A DNA stretch of 64,000 nucleotides from Schistocerca nitens (GCF_023898315.1 NC_064617.1:616705000-616768999), one strand, 5' to 3'; positions 49,118-63,596 are shown, counted from the first letter of the stretch. The notes: generated by a model from the sequence alone, not told the origin. Translations and numbers: made by a program.

Positions 49118-52100
49118 AAAATCCCAGAGGTTCAAGTTGGTAGTTTATATGTTGCAAGCGAAAAAAGCTTTTTAGTAAACTGAGGCACTAGCATTAGTTC
49201 CCTGTTCACTGTGACAAGGAAGCTAGTATAAAAAGTAGTTTGTGGTTTTGTTTGCAAAGAAGTGCTCATGGGATGAAAGCACTGCTTGAGATTATTCTGA
49301 GATGATGGGGGGGATTGCTAAACATCTAGCATTTTAGTAAGGAGCTTGTCGGAGTATTTGTATAGTTGTAAGATTATTTGTTATTTTATGAGAAATTTCT
49401 TTATTCATAGCACATGGGCCATCATAGTTGAAGCATAAAGATTGGCATGGTATGCGTAGGTCTGTAAAATGTCCTGACAGTGATGTTCATAGGGACTTGT
49501 TGTATACTTTGATTCTTCATCTGTTTAACAGTAGACATAAGAAATGTATTAGTGGAGCAAGTAGCTGTGAAATTAGTAGTGTATGATTGATAGTATGGAC
49601 GTGGCGCTTGAAGGAAGTGTTTGTTTAGCTGTGGGTGTTTTCATAATTGCCATGTGAGGAGAAGCAATACTCGTGATAGGCGACGAGAGGTACAGAGAGA
49701 AACACATTTATTGCGAGTATTGTATATCAGCAGCTCTTGGGCGGGTATCAAGTAAGACGCAAAGTGAAACGAAAGAGGAAGTATGCATGAAAGTGGCCAA
49801 ATATCGACAAGAGTTCGCACTGTTAGGGTGAGGTGAATAAGCTAGTGCGGTGCGAAAATTTTCGAAGAGAGAGGCGGTTTTAAAGAAAGCACAAGAGTCC
49901 TATGAATGCCCTCTTGTGTGTTTCTCTTTCAGTGGCTATTTGGCATGTCTGCTTGCGCCATAGAAAGCTACTGTATGTGCCCCAGGCCCCCATCTAGCGG
50001 CCGGAGGTGCAAGCGGTGTTTACATACAGTCTCGCCTGAGGCAATGGTCTCTCATTTCGGAACGCAAGAAGCACTGGTAGCGCACAAAAATAGCCGAGTG
50101 AGATCATTGCGGCCAAGTAAGGGTAGAAGTAGGTTCTTTGCAGAATGTCTGAGCTTAAGAAATTCTTCGATAAGTAAATCGCGAAATGTGAAGAATGTGT
50201 CGTATTCTCGTAGGGCGTGTTGACGGTCTCGTGGCATAAGTAGCGAGCGGTGATAGCTTGCAAGCAAGATCATACTTCACAGGATCATTTCTGTAGTATG
50301 TCTTCAACTCTCTCTAGTTCAACGCTGGAGTAGACGTAACCACGATGATGAGTGGTAGCACTCTCCCTGAGCGTGAGGCTTGCGATCAAGATTCATCGCA
50401 TCTTGGTTGTAATCGATGATCGTTCACCACATTCTGAGGGATGTGGGAAGGGAATAGCGCTTTCCGAGTGGTGGTTTTATTATATAGATTAGAAGCATAA
50501 GTCATACTGTTTGTATCGGGACCCGCGTCGTTGCAGAAATGTCGCTACAGGTTGTGGAAAGACTTCGATTGCGACATGTCATGAAAGCCTCGTGGAAGTT
50601 TCTCGAGTGGCACGGGGACGAGCCATTTGATTTGGCCTGCTCCAAGTGCTAGGCTTGGATGACAACGACGTACTTTTGAGTTACAAGAATTAGTGAGCAA
50701 CACAAGAAGAGTGCAATTGATGACCATAAAAAGCTGACACACAACACAGTCTCGATAATCACCACTAATGCATGATGTACGAAACATTTAGGAGGAGCAC
50801 GTTTGGCTAGCAAACATGAATTGAGTGATTTGCAAGGCAGTGTTATCTGCAAGAAGGAATGCATGAAATTCGCAAATGAATAAGACTGGTTCAAATACTA
50901 TCGACAGAAATTTTATTTCTGTTGTCAACTAGTATTAATTAGTTGTGTGGGAGCAGGGGGATATTTCCCTTGCACCATACATCTACATACACGTTGCGTG
51001 TGATGTGGCCTAGTTTTGCGTACAAAGAACTATCTAGTTGTCAGTTTTTTGAGTGAACGAGTGTGGTGGGGAGGAGAGAGATTAGTGTTAGATGCAGAGC
51101 AGTGCGGGCAGTTGTGTGTCGGACGTTGTATGTCGGACGGTGGGTCGCCGACAGGAATTATGCGTGCTGCCATCTGTCGGCAGGTGAGGTAATGAAGCAG
51201 CTTGAATGGTGACAGAAATGATGAAAATAGTTATCTAAAGAGTAATAGCGACGACAGTTGGCAGACACTTATTTCAGCGTTGACAGTTAGTTTGGGGTGT
51301 GTGCTTGCATGACACTGGAAGTCTGTTGACGGTAGAGAAGTAGACAAGACGGCAAGAATTTTCGGCGTTCTCGCGGAGAAGTAATAGAGAAGCAGCCATA
51401 AGTATTGAAGTGAGGGCGTTGATCGGCACTCTGGTTTCCCTTCAAACCGAATAAATCTTTCGCCTTTTACTAAAGATTTCCGTGGAGGGGAACATTAAAT
51501 GAGTCTAGAAGGTATTTTTTGTAGTGCTCGGCTATTGCTGAGCCACAATCACAAGTAAAACGTAATGTGAGTAGCAAGAGGTAGATTGTGTTGTGAGAAT
51601 GAAGGGCGTGGATTAGCGGATCACGTTTGGCCTGAAATGGTGTGCAGTGTGTTAGACGATTGTGTAGAGAGAGAGAGAGGGGGACAGAGCTATTTATTGT
51701 CCTGCAAACTCTTGGTGAACCCTTTCCGTACCTCAGTTGTAGATGATTTGAGAATGTTTACTTGCACTGCAGTTGCACAACAGCATATAAGCTGATATTT
51801 GGAAGTGAATGATGAATGATTGTCTTTGTAATAAATACTGGTATGTGATAAGTAGATTTTGTTTTGAAAGCCAAAATAATTTTTACCGCAGAAGTTTGTG
51901 ATTTGTAGGTATGATGTGAGTGAGATTTGGGCTGAAGATGGTGGTTAGTTGGGCAGGATGAGTATTTCAATTGTTTTCAATAGAGTGGATATTAGTGGCA
52001 CTGGCTTGTTGCCATAATGTGGCATTGGTTCTTTGTTCATAACAGTGTACTCAGTTTTGTAGAAGATTTAGGTGAGAAAGAGACAGTTGTTGAATATGAC

Positions 52101-52699
52101 ATAGATAGCTAGAAATGAATTGAGTAGCAATTTCCTGCTAGGTGTAGTTTGGGTATGATGTGTCTCAGTGAGAGATAAATCTTGAAATTGAAGGGTTGTT
52201 CCTTGCTACAGTCTTGGAAACTATGTATCTGCTGTTGACTCCAATGTTTTCAAGATTACTTGTGTACAAAATTGGCCAGACTTTGCAGTTTCTTCTTCAA
52301 TAAATCAGTGGAAGGTGGTGCAGATAATGGTAAAAATGTTCAGTGCCTCCTGTGAGTTGTTGATGCTGCTTGTCTTTTAAGTAAAATTGATAGGGGCTCT
52401 TGATTGACCCAGCCATACACAGAGCTGGTGCATACTTGGCTTGAGAAGACTTTGGTCAGTAAATGATGAAATACCGACACAGTGGTCACAACAAAGCTCC
52501 TTTCCCTGCATTTTAGTTTCCCTCGGGTATAGAGTGACATGTTATTGGCAGAGGATGTGCAGATAATCACTTTGATCAGGCTGTTCGTTTTTTTAATGCT
52601 CTTTTACCAGAATCCATTCATAGTGATTAGTGTGTTCTCTGTTGGAACACGATGAGAACATTGTGTGAAGTGCACAGAAGTAGCTATTTGAGTATGTAT
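49007..52699 (+). repeat. Macrosatellite unit 14 (block B, copy of unit 9)
   Basis: This unit is 3,693 bp with a 55-nt TG tract at 49060-49114, the same total length and tract length as unit 9. It carries the same T/T haplotype and AAATGGTGTGC. I found no base difference from unit 9 when comparing by eye. No gene is supported. Confidence 0.96.
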
Positions 52700-52748
52700 G
52701 AAAATGTGAGGTAACCACTGTTACTCCTAAATTTCTGTGGAATTAAGT

Positions 52749-52808
<60 letters not shown>

Positions 52809-55800
52809 AAAATCCCAGAGGTTCAAGTTGGTAGTTTATATGTTGCAAGCGAAAAAAGCTTTTTAGTAAACTGAGGCACTAGCATTAGTTCCCTGTTCAC
52901 TGTGACAAGGAAGCTAGTATAAAAAGTAGTTTGTGGTTTTGTTTGCAAAGAAGTGCTCATGGGATGAAAGCACTGCTTGAGATTATTCTGAGATGATGGG
53001 GGGGATTGCTAAACATCTAGCATTTTAGTAAGGAGCTTGTCGGAGTATTTGTATAGTTGTAAGATTATTTGTTATTTTATGAGAAATTTCTTTATTCATA
53101 GCACATGGGCCATCATAGTTGAAGCATAAAGATTGGCATGGTATGCGTAGGTCTGTAAAATGTCCTGACAGTGATGTTCATAGGGACTTGTTGTATACTT
53201 TGATTCTTCATCTGTTTAACAGTAGACATAAGAAATGTATTAGTGGAGCAAGTAGCTGTGAAATTAGTAGTGTATGATTGATAGTATGGACGTGGCGCTT
53301 GAAGGAAGTGTTTGTTTAGCTGTGGGTGTTTTCATAATTGCCATGTGAGGAGAAGCAATACTCGTGATAGGCGACGAGAGGTACAGAGAGAAACACATTT
53401 ATTGCGAGTATTGTATATCAGCAGCTCTTGGGCGGGTATCAAGTAAGACGCAAAGTGAAACGAAAGAGGAAGTATGCATGAAAGTGGCCAAATATCGACA
53501 AGAGTTCGCACTGTTAGGGTGAGGTGAATAAGCTAGTGCGGTGCGAAAATTTTCGAAGAGAGAGGCGGTTTTAAAGAAAGCACAAGAGTCCTATGAATGC
53601 CCTCTTGTGTGTTTCTCTTTCAGTGGCTATTTGGCATGTCTGCTTGCGCCATAGAAAGCTACTGTATGTGCCCCAGGCCCCCATCTAGCGGCCGGAGGTG
53701 CAAGCGGTGTTTACATACAGTCTCGCCTGAGGCAATGGTCTCTCATTTCGGAACGCAAGAAGCACTGGTAGCGCACAAAAATAGCCGAGTGAGATCATTG
53801 CGGCCAAGTAAGGGTAGAAGTAGGTTCTTTGCAGAATGTCTGAGCTTAAGAAATTCTTCGATAAGTAAATCGCGAAATGTGAAGAATGTGTCGTATTCTC
53901 GTAGGGCGTGTTGACGGTCTCGTGGCATAAGTAGCGAGCGGTGATAGCTTGCAAGCAAGATCATACTTCACAGGATCATTTCTGTAGTATGTCTTCAACT
54001 CTCTCTAGTTCAACGCTGGAGTAGACGTAACCACGATGATGAGTGGTAGCACTCTCCCTGAGCGTGAGGCTTGCGATCAAGATTCATCGCATCTTGCTTG
54101 TAATCGATGATCGTTCACCACATTCTGAGGGATGTGGGAAGGGAATAGCGCTTTCCGAGTGGTGGTTTTATTATATAGATTAGAAGCATAAGTCATACTG
54201 TTGGTGTCGGGACCCGCGTCGTTGCAGAAATGTCGCTACAGGTTGTGGAAAGACTTCGATTGCGACATGTCATGAAAGCCTCGTGGAAGTTTCTCGAGTG
54301 GCACGGGGACGAGCCATTTGATTTGGCCTGCTCCAAGTGCTAGGCTTGGATGACAACGACGTACTTTTGAGTTACAAGAATGAGTGAGCAACACAAGAAG
54401 AGTGCAATTGATGACCATAAAAAGCTGACACACAACACAGTCTCGATAATCACCACTAATGCATGATGTACGAAACATTTAGGAGGAGCACGTTTGGCTA
54501 GCAAACATGAATTGAGTGATTTGCAAGGCAGTGTTATCTGCAAGAAGGAATGCATGAAATTCGCAAATGAATAAGACTGGTTCAAATACTATCGACAGAA
54601 ATTTTATTTCTGTTGTCAACTAGTATTAATTGGTTGTGTGGGAGCAGGGGGATATTTCCCTTGCACCATACATCTACATACACGTTGCGTGTGATGTGGC
54701 CTAGTGTTGCGTACAAAGAACTATCTAGTTGTCAGTTTTTTGAGTGAACGAGTGTGGTGGGGAGGAGAGAGATTAGTGTTAGATGCAGAGCAGTGCGGGC
54801 AGTTGTGTGTCGGACGTTGTATGTCGGACGGTGGGTCGCCGACAGGAATTATGCGTGCTGCCATCTGTCGGCAGGTGAGGTAATGAAGCAGCTTGAATGG
54901 TGACAGAAATGATGAAAATAGTTATCTAAAGAGTAATAGCGACGACAGTTGGCAGACACTTATTTCAGCGTTGACAGTTAGTTTGGGGTGTGTGCTTGCA
55001 TGACACTGGAAGTCTGTTGACGGTAGAGAAGTAGACAAGACGGCAAGAATTTTCGGCGTTCTCGCGGAGAAGTAATAGAGAAGCAGCCATAAGTATTGAA
55101 GTGAGGGCGTTGATCGGCACTCTGGTTTCCCTTCAAACCGAATAAATCTTTCGCCTTTTACTAAAGATTTCCGTGGAGGGGAACATTAAATGAGTCTAGA
55201 AGGTATTTTTTGTAGTGCTCGGCTATTGCTGAGCCACAATCACAAGTAAAACGTAATGTGAGTAGCAAGAGGTAGATTGTGTTGTGAGAATGAAGGGCGT
55301 GGATTAGCGGATCACGTTTGGCCTGAAATGGCGTGCAGTGTGTTAGACGATTGTGTAGAGAGAGAGAGAGGGGGACAGAGCTATTTATTGTCCTGCAAAC
55401 TCTTGGTGAACCCTTTCCGTACCTCAGTTGTAGATGATTTGAGAATGTTTACTTGCACTGCAGTTGCACAACAGCATATAAGCTGATATTTGGAAGTGAA
55501 TGATGAATGATTGTCTTTGTAATAAATACTGGTATGTGATAAGTAGATTTTGTTTTGAAAGCCAAAATAATTTTTACCGCAGAAGTGTGAGTGAGATTTG
55601 GGCTGAAGATGGTGGTTAGTTGGGCAGGATGAGTATTTCAATTGTTTTCAATAGAGTGGATATTAGTGGCACTGGCTTGTTGCCATAATGTGGCATTGGT
55701 TCTTTGTTCATAACAGTGTACTCAGTTTTGTAGAAGATTTAGGTGAGAAAGAGACAGTTGTTGAATATGACATAGATAGCTAGAAATGAATTGAGTAGCA

Positions 55801-56370
55801 ATTTCCTGCTAGGTGTAGTTTGGGTATGATGTGTCTCAGTGAGAGATAAATCTTGAAATTGAAGGGTTGTTCCTTGCTACAGTCTTGGAAACTATGTATC
55901 TGCTGTTGACTCCAATGTTTTCAAGATTACTTGTGTACAAAATTGGCCAGACTTTGCAGTTTCTTCTTCAATAAATCAGTGGAAGGTGGTGCAGATAATG
56001 GTAAAAATGTTCAGTGCCTCCTGTGAGTTGTTGATGCTGCTTGTCTTTTAAGTAAAATTGATAGGGGCTCTTGATTGACCCAGCCATACACAGAGCTGGT
56101 GCATACTTGGCTTGAGAAGACTTTGGTCAGTAAATGATGAAATACCGACACAGTGGTCACAACAAAGCCCCTTTCCCTGCATTTTAGTTTCCCTCGGGTA
56201 TAGAGTGACATGTTATTGGCAGAGGATGTGCAGATAATCACTTTGATCAGGCTGTTCGTTTTTTTAATGCTCTTTTACCAGAATCCATTCATAGTGATTA
56301 GTGTGTTCTCTGTTGGAACACGATGAGAACATTGTGTGAAGTGCACAGAAGTAGCTATTTGAGTATGTAT
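52700..56370 (+). repeat. Macrosatellite unit 15 (block B, copy of unit 10)
   Basis: This unit is 3,671 bp with a 53-nt TG tract at 52753-52805. It carries the same 20-bp deletion (near 55586) and the same private substitutions as unit 10. The TG tract and the adjoining T run differ from unit 10 by a net one base. No gene is supported. Confidence 0.96.
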
Positions 56371-59300
56371 GAAAATGTGAGGTAACCACTGTTACTCCTA
56401 AGTTTTCTGTGTGTGTGTGTGTTTGAAAATCCCAGAGGTTCAAGTTGGTAGTTTATATGTTGCAAGCGAAAAAAGCTTTTTAGTAAACTGAGGCACTAGC
56501 ATTAGTTCCCTGTTCACTGTGACAAGGAAGCTAGTATAAAAAGTAGTTTGTGGTTTTGTTTGCAAAGAAGTGCTCATGGGATGAAAGCACTGCTTGAGAT
56601 TATTCTGAGATGATGGGGGGGATTGCTAAACATGTAGCATTTTAGTAAGGAGCTTGTCGGAGTATTTGTATAGTTGTAAGATTATTTGTTATTTTATGAG
56701 AAATTTCTTTATTCATTGCACATGGGCCATCATAGTTGAAGCATAAAGATTGGCATGGTATGCGTAGGTCTGTAAAATGTCCTGACAGTGATGTTCATAG
56801 GGACTTGTTGTATACTTTGATTCTTCATCTGTTTAACAGTAGACATAAGAAATGTATTAGTGGAGCAAGTAGCTGTGAAATTAGTAGTGTATGATTGATA
56901 GTATGGACGTGGCGCTTGAAGGAAGTGTTTGTTTAGCTGTGGGTGTTTTCATAATTGCCATGTGAGGAGAAGCAATACTCGTGATAGGCGACGAGAGGTA
57001 CAGAGAGAAACACATTTATTGCGAGTATTGTATATCAGCAGCTCTTGGGCGGGTATCAAGTAAGACGCAAAGTGAAACGAAAGAGGAAGTATGCATGAAA
57101 GTGGCCAAATATCGACAAGAGTTCGCACTGTTAGGGTGAGGTGAATAAGCTAGTGCGGTGCGAAAATTTTCGAAGAGAGAGGCGGTTTTAAAGAAAGCAC
57201 AAGAGTCCTATGAATGCCCTCTTGTGTGTTTCTCTTTCAGTGGCTATTTGGCATGTCTGCTTGCGCCATAGAAAGCTACTGTATGTGCCCCAGGCCCCCA
57301 TCTAGCGGCCGGAGGTGCAAGCGGTGTTTACATACAGTCTCGCCTGAGGCAATGGTCTCTCATTTCGGAACGCAAGAAGCACTGGTAGCGCACAAAAATA
57401 GCCGAGTGAGATCATTGCGGCCAAGTAAGGGTAGAAGTAGGTTCTTTGCAGAATGTCTGAGCTTAAGAAATTCTTCGATAAGTAAATCGCGAAATGTGAA
57501 GAATGTGTCGTATTCTCGTAGGGCGTGTTGACGGTCTCGTGGCATAAGTAGCGAGCGGTGATAGCTTGCAAGCAAGATCATACTTCACAGGATCATTTCT
57601 GTAGTATGTCTTCAACTCTCTCTAGTTCAACGCTGGAGTAGACGTAACCACGATGATGAGTGGTAGCACTCTCCCTGAGCGTGAGGCTTGCGATCAAGAT
57701 TCATCGCATCTTGGTTGTAATCGATGATCGTTCACCACATTCTGAGGGATGTGGGAAGGGAATAGCGCTTTCCGAGTGGTGGTTTTATTATATAGATTAG
57801 AAGCATAAGTCATACTGTTGGTATCGGGACCCGCGTCGTTGCAGAAATGTCGCTACAGGTTGTGGAAAGACTTCGATTGCGACATGTCATGAAAGCCTCG
57901 TGGAAGTTTCTCGAGTGGCACGGGGACGAGCCATTTGATTTGGCCTGCTCCAAGTGCTAGGCTTGGATGACAACGACGTACTTTTGAGTTACAAGAATGA
58001 GTGAGCAACACAAGAAGAGTGCAATTGATGACCATAAAAAGCTGACACACAACACAGTCTCGATAATCACCACTAATGCATGATGTACGAAACATTTAGG
58101 AGGAGCACGTTTGGCTAGCAAACATGAATTGAGTGATTTGCAAGGCAGTGTTATCTGCAAGAAGGAATGCATGAAATTCGCAAATGAATAAGACTGGTTC
58201 AAATACTATCGACAGAAATTTTATTTCTGTTGTCAACTAGTATTAATTAGTTGTGTGGGAGCAGGGGGATATTTCCCTTGCACCATACATCTACATACAC
58301 GTTGCGTGTGATGTGGCCTAGTTTTGCGTACAAAGAACTATCTAGTTGTCAGTTTTTTGAGTGAACGAGTGTGGTGGGGAGGAGAGAGATTAGTGTTAGA
58401 TGCAGAGCAGTGCGGGCAGTTGTGTGTCGGACGTTGTATGTCGGACGGTGGGTCGCCGACAGGAATTATGCGTGCTGCCATCTGTCGGCAGGTGAGGTAA
58501 TGAAGCAGCTTGAATGGTGACAGAAATGATGAAAATAGTTATCTAAAGAGTAATAGCGACGACAGTTGGCAGACACTTATTTCAGCGTTGACAGTTAGTT
58601 TGGGGTGTGTGCTTGCATGACACTGGAAGTCTGTTGACGGTAGAGAAGTAGACAAGACGGCAAGAATTTTCGGCGTTCTCGCGGAGAAGTAATAGAGAAG
58701 CAGCCATAAGTATTGAAGTGAGGGCGTTGATCGGCACTCTGGTTTCCCTTCAAACCGAATAAATCTTTCGCCTTTTACTAAAGATTTCCGTGGAGGGGAA
58801 CATTAAATGAGTCTAGAAGGTATTTTTTGTAGTGCTCGGCTATTGCTGAGCCACAATCACAAGTAAAACGTAATGTGAGTAGCAAGAGGTAGATTGTGTT
58901 GTGAGAATGAAGGGCGTGGATTAGCGGATCACGTTTGGCCTGAAATGGCGTGCAGTGTGTTAGACCATTGTGTAGAGAGAGAGAGAGGGGGGTAGAGGGG
59001 GACAGAGCTATTTATTGTCCTGCAAACTCTTGGTGAACCCTTTCCGTACCTCAGTTGTAGATGATTTGAGAATGTTTACTTGCACTGCAGTTGCACAACA
59101 GCATATAAGCTGATATTTGGAAGTGCATGATGAATGATTGTCTTTGTAATAAATACTGGTATGTGATAAGTAGATTTTGTTTTGAAAGCCAAAATAATTT
59201 TTACCGCAGAAGTTTGTGATTTGTAGGTATGATGTGAGTGAGATTTGGGCTGAAGATGGTGGTTAGTTGGGCAGGATGAGTATTTCAATTGTTTTCAAGA

Positions 59301-60016
59301 GAGTGGATATTAGTGGCACTGGCTTGTTGCCATAATGTGGCATTGGTTCTTTGTTCATAACAGTGTACTCAGTTTTGTAGAAGATTTAGGTGAGAAAGAG
59401 ACAGTTGTTGAATATGACATAGATAGCTAGAAATGAATTGAGTAGCAATTTCCTGCTAGGTGTAGTTTGGGTATGATGTGTCTCAGTGAGAGATAAATCT
59501 TGAAATTGAAGGGTTGTTCCTTGCTACAGTCTTGGAAACTATGTATCTGCTGTTGACTCCAATGTTTTCAAGATTACTTGTGTACAAAATTGGCCAGACT
59601 TTGCAGTTTCTTCTTCAATAAATCAGTGGAAGGTGGTGCAGATAATGGTAAAAATGTTCAGTGCCTCCTGTGAGTTGTTGATGCTGCTTGTCTTTTAAGT
59701 AAAATTGATAGGGGCTCTTGATTGACCCAGCCATACACAGAGCTGGTGCATACTTGGCTTGAGAAGACTTTGGTCAGTAAATGATGAAATACCGACACAG
59801 TGGTCACAACAAAGCTCCTTTCCCTGCATTTTAGTTTCCCTCGGGTATAGAGTGACATGTTATTGGCAGAGGATGTGCAGATAATCACTTTGATCAGGCT
59901 GTTCGTTTTTTTAATGCTCTTTTACCAGAATCCATTCATAGTGATTAGTGTGTTCTCTGTTGGAACACGATGAGAACATTGTGTGAAGTGCACAAAGTAG
60001 CTATTTGAGTATGTAT
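56371..60016 (+). repeat. Macrosatellite unit 16 (block B, copy of unit 11)
   Basis: This unit is 3,646 bp, matching unit 11 in length, in the 16-bp deletion next to the TG tract (near 56400), in the 15-nt TG tract, and in all private markers (AACATGTAGC, TTCATTGCACATG, TTAGACCATTG, AAGTGCATGATG, TTCAAGAGAGTGG). I saw no difference from unit 11. No gene is supported. Confidence 0.96.
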
Positions 60017-62387
60017 GAAAATGTGAGGTAACCACTGTTACTCCTAAATTTCTGTGGAATTAAGTTTTCTGTGTGTGTGTGTGTGTTTGAAAATCCCTGA
60101 GGTTCAAGTTGGTAGTTTATATGTTGCAAGCGAAAAAAGCTTTTTAGTAAACTGAGGCACTAGCATTAGTTCCCTGTTCACTGTGACAAGGAAGCTAGTA
60201 TAAAAAGTAGTTTGTGGTTTTGTTTGCAAAGAAGTGCTCATGGGATGAAAGCACTGCTTGAGATTATTCTGAGATGATGGGGGGGATTGCTAAACATCTA
60301 GCATTTTAGTAAGGAGCTTGTCGGAGTATTTGTATAGTTGTAAGATTATTTGTTATTTTATGAGAAATTTCCTTATTCATAGCACATGGGCCATCATAGT
60401 TGAAGCATAAAGATTGGCATGGTATGCGTAGGTCTGTAAAATGTCCTGACAGTGATGTTCATAGGGACTTGTTGTATACTTTGATTCTTCATCTGTTTAA
60501 CAGTAGACATAAGAAATGTATTAGTGGAGCAAGTAGCTGTGAAATTAGTAGTGTATGATTGATAGTATGGACGTGGCGCTTGAAGGAAGTGTTTGTTTAG
60601 CTGTGGGTGTTTTCATAATTGCCATGTGAGGAGAAGCAATACTCGTGATAGGCGACGAGAGGTACAGAGAGAAACACATTTATTGCGAGTATTGTATATC
60701 AGCAGCTCTTGGGCGGGTATCAAGTAAGACGCAAAGTGAAACGAAAGAGGAAGTATGCATGAAAGTGGCCAAATATCGACAAGAGTTCGCACTGTTAGGG
60801 TGAGGTGAATAAGCTAGTGCGGTGCGAAAATTTTCGAAGAGAGAGGCGGTTTTAAAGAAAGCACAAGAGTCCTATGAATGCCCTCTTGTGTGTTTCTCTT
60901 TCAGTGGCTATTTGGCATGTCTGCTTGCGCCATAGAAAGCTACTGTATGTGCCCCAGGCCCCCATCTAGCGGCCGGAGGTGCAAGCGGTGTTTACATACA
61001 GTCTCGCCTAAGGCAATGGTCTCTCATTTCGGAACGCAAGAAGCACTGGTAGCGCACAAAAATAGCCGAGTGAGATCATTGCGGCCAAGTAAGGGTAGAA
61101 GTAGGTTCTTTGCAGAATGTCTGAGCTTAAGAAATTCTTCGATAAGTAAATCGCGAAATGTGAAGAATGTGTCGTATTCTCGTAGGGCGTGTTGACGGTC
61201 TCGTGGCATAAGTAGCGAGCGGTGATAGCTTGCAAGCAAGATCATACTTCACAGGATCATTTCTGTAGTATGTCTTCAACTCTCTCTAGTTCAACGCTGG
61301 AGTAGACGTAACCACGATGATGAGTGGTAGCACTCTCCCTGAGCGTGAGGCTTGCGATCAAGATTCATCGCATCTTGGTTGTAATCGATGATCGTTCACC
61401 ACATTCTGAGGGATGTGGGAAGGGAATAGCGCTTTCCGAGTGGTGGTTTTATTATATAGATTAGAAGCATAAGTCATACTGTTGGTATCGGGACCCGCGT
61501 CGTTGCAGAAATGTCGCTACAGGTTGTGGAAAGACTTCGATTGCGACATGTCATGAAAGCCTCGTGGAAGTTTCTCGAGTGGCACGGGGACGAGCCATTT
61601 GATTTGGCCTGCTCCAAGTGCTAGGCTTGGATGACAACGACGTACTTTTGAGTTACAAGAATGAGTGAGCAACACAAGAAGAGTGCAATTGATGACCATA
61701 AAAAGCTGACACACAACACAGTCTCGATAATCACCACTAATGCATGATGTACGAAACATTTAGGAGGAGCACGTTTGGCTAGCAAACATGAATTGAGTGA
61801 TTTGCAAGGCAGTGTTATCTGCAAGAAGGAATGCATGAAATTCGCAAATGAATAAGACTGGTTCAAATACTATCGACAGAAATTTTATTTCTGTTGTCAA
61901 CTAGTATTAATTAGTTGTGTGGGAGCAGGGGGATATTTCCCTTGCACCATACATCTACATACACGTTGCGTGTGATGTGGCCTAGTTTTGCGTACAAAGA
62001 ACTATCTAGTTGTCAGTTTTTTGAGTGAACGAGTGTGGTGGGGAGGAGAGAGATTAGTGTTAGATGCAGAGCAGTGCGGGCAGTTGTGTGTCGGACGTTG
62101 TATGTCGGACGGTGGGTCGCCGACAGGAATTATGCGTGCTGCCATCTGTCGGCAGGTGAGGTAATGAAGCAGCTTGAATGGTGACAGAAATGATGAAAAT
62201 AGTTATCTAAAGAGTAATAGCGACGACAGTTGGCAGACACTTATTTCAGCGTTGACAGTTAGTTTGGGGTGTGTGCTTGCATGACACTGGAAGTCTGTTG
62301 ACGGTAGAGAAGTAGACAAGACGGCAAGAATTTTCGGCGTTCTCGCGGAGAAGTAATAGAGAAGCAGCCATAAGTATTGAAGTGAGG

Positions 62388-62398
62388 GCGTTGATCGG
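62388..62398 (+). repeat. Left target site duplication of LINE copy 2
   Basis: GCGTTGATCGG directly precedes the element, as in copy 1. Confidence 0.95.
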
Positions 62399-62400
62399 AT

Positions 62401-63066
62401 CCTTCCAAAACCCAGGCGATCGTTGTAGGCAAAACCACTCCTTCCTTCCGCCTCCTTGATTTCTATCTCACCGTTTATGGCCGTCCCATCGCTCTCACCC
62501 CCACCCTTAAGTACCTTGGCGTCACCCTCGACCGTCGTCTCTCCTGGACTCCCCATCTCCAGACAATCCAAGCCAAGGCACGTTCCCGACTCCGTCTCCT
62601 CAAGCTCCTTTCTGGCCGTACGTGGGGTCTGGACCCCTCCACCATCCTCCACACCTATAAGTCCCTCATCCGCCCTATCCTCTGTTACGCCCATCCAGCC
62701 TGGATCTCCGCCCCCCCTTCCTTTTATAAATCCCTCCAAATCCTTGAACGCCATGCTCTCCGCCTTGCCTATCGCATCCGTCTCCCCTCCCCCACGCGGA
62801 TCCTGTATGACCTTACCCCCTTCCCCCACCTCCTCCTCTTCCTCGAAAGGATACGAATCCTATACACCTCCCGTAAACTCGATCCTCCTCACCCGCTCGT
62901 CTCCCCGATCCTCTCCCACCCCCGCCCGCTGCCGCGCCTGTACTCCCATGTCCCACCCGGTCTCCATCTCTCCACCCTCCTTACCCTCTCCCGAGGTGGC
63001 TTCCGCCAGCTCCCTCTCCCTGATGATGTCCTCCTCCCCTCCATCTACCCCTCCTATCAACTTTGA
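62401..63066 (+). pseudogene. C-terminal reverse transcriptase fragment of LINE copy 2
   Basis: The same 221-residue open remnant as in copy 1, ending in TGA at 63064-63066, with the same PSKT start, KYLGVTLD block and downstream helices. It lacks a start codon, the catalytic box and the endonuclease, so it encodes no working protein. I saw no changes relative to copy 1. Confidence 0.9.
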
Positions 63067-63280
63067 TCCCCCCCCTCCTCCTGTGTCCTATCCTTTAGGC
63101 ACCCTCCCTCCCTCCTATCCCCTCCCTTCTCTTTCCTTTCCCCCCTCCCTCCTCCCCTCTCCCCCGGGCTTCCCCACCCCCTTCCTCCCTCCCCCTCTCT
63201 CCTTTGCCCATGGCATCCCTGCTCTCCCCTCTCGCTCTCCCTCTCCACTTCCTCCTCCTCCTCTCTTGGCAGGTCCCCGG
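63067..63280 (+). other. Pyrimidine-rich start of the LINE 3' UTR, copy 2
   Basis: Same C/T-rich stretch as in copy 1, ending in the splice-acceptor-like TTGGCAG at about 63266-63272. Confidence 0.6.
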
Positions 63281-63562
63281 ACTCGCACACGCATAGTGAA
63301 CATTCGCGCGCCGGAGATCATCGCCTTCTGTGTCTCGTGTGTGTGCCGCCGTTTAGTGTTTTTGGTGTCCGCCGTCCCACTACTACGTTCACTTGTGCCG
63401 TCGGATTCATCAGTGTTGTGTGCGCCGTGCCAATGTGTTATCAGTGTTGTTATCGTCACGTGTGAACGACTCCGTGTTTTTTGTGTCTATGTGACATCTT
63501 TCTTTTGCCCGTCACTTTGTTTCATTGTCTTTCTCCGTTTTTCTACTTTTGTAAACCGCTGT

Positions 63563-63596
63563 GGCTGAAGAGCGGCGTAGTGTGCCGCTGCCAGCC
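63563..63596 (+). other. Stem-loop near the LINE 3' end, copy 2
   Basis: Same nested hairpin as in copy 1: GGCTG/CAGCC outside, AGCGGC/GCCGCT inside, loop GTAGTGT. Confidence 0.7.
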
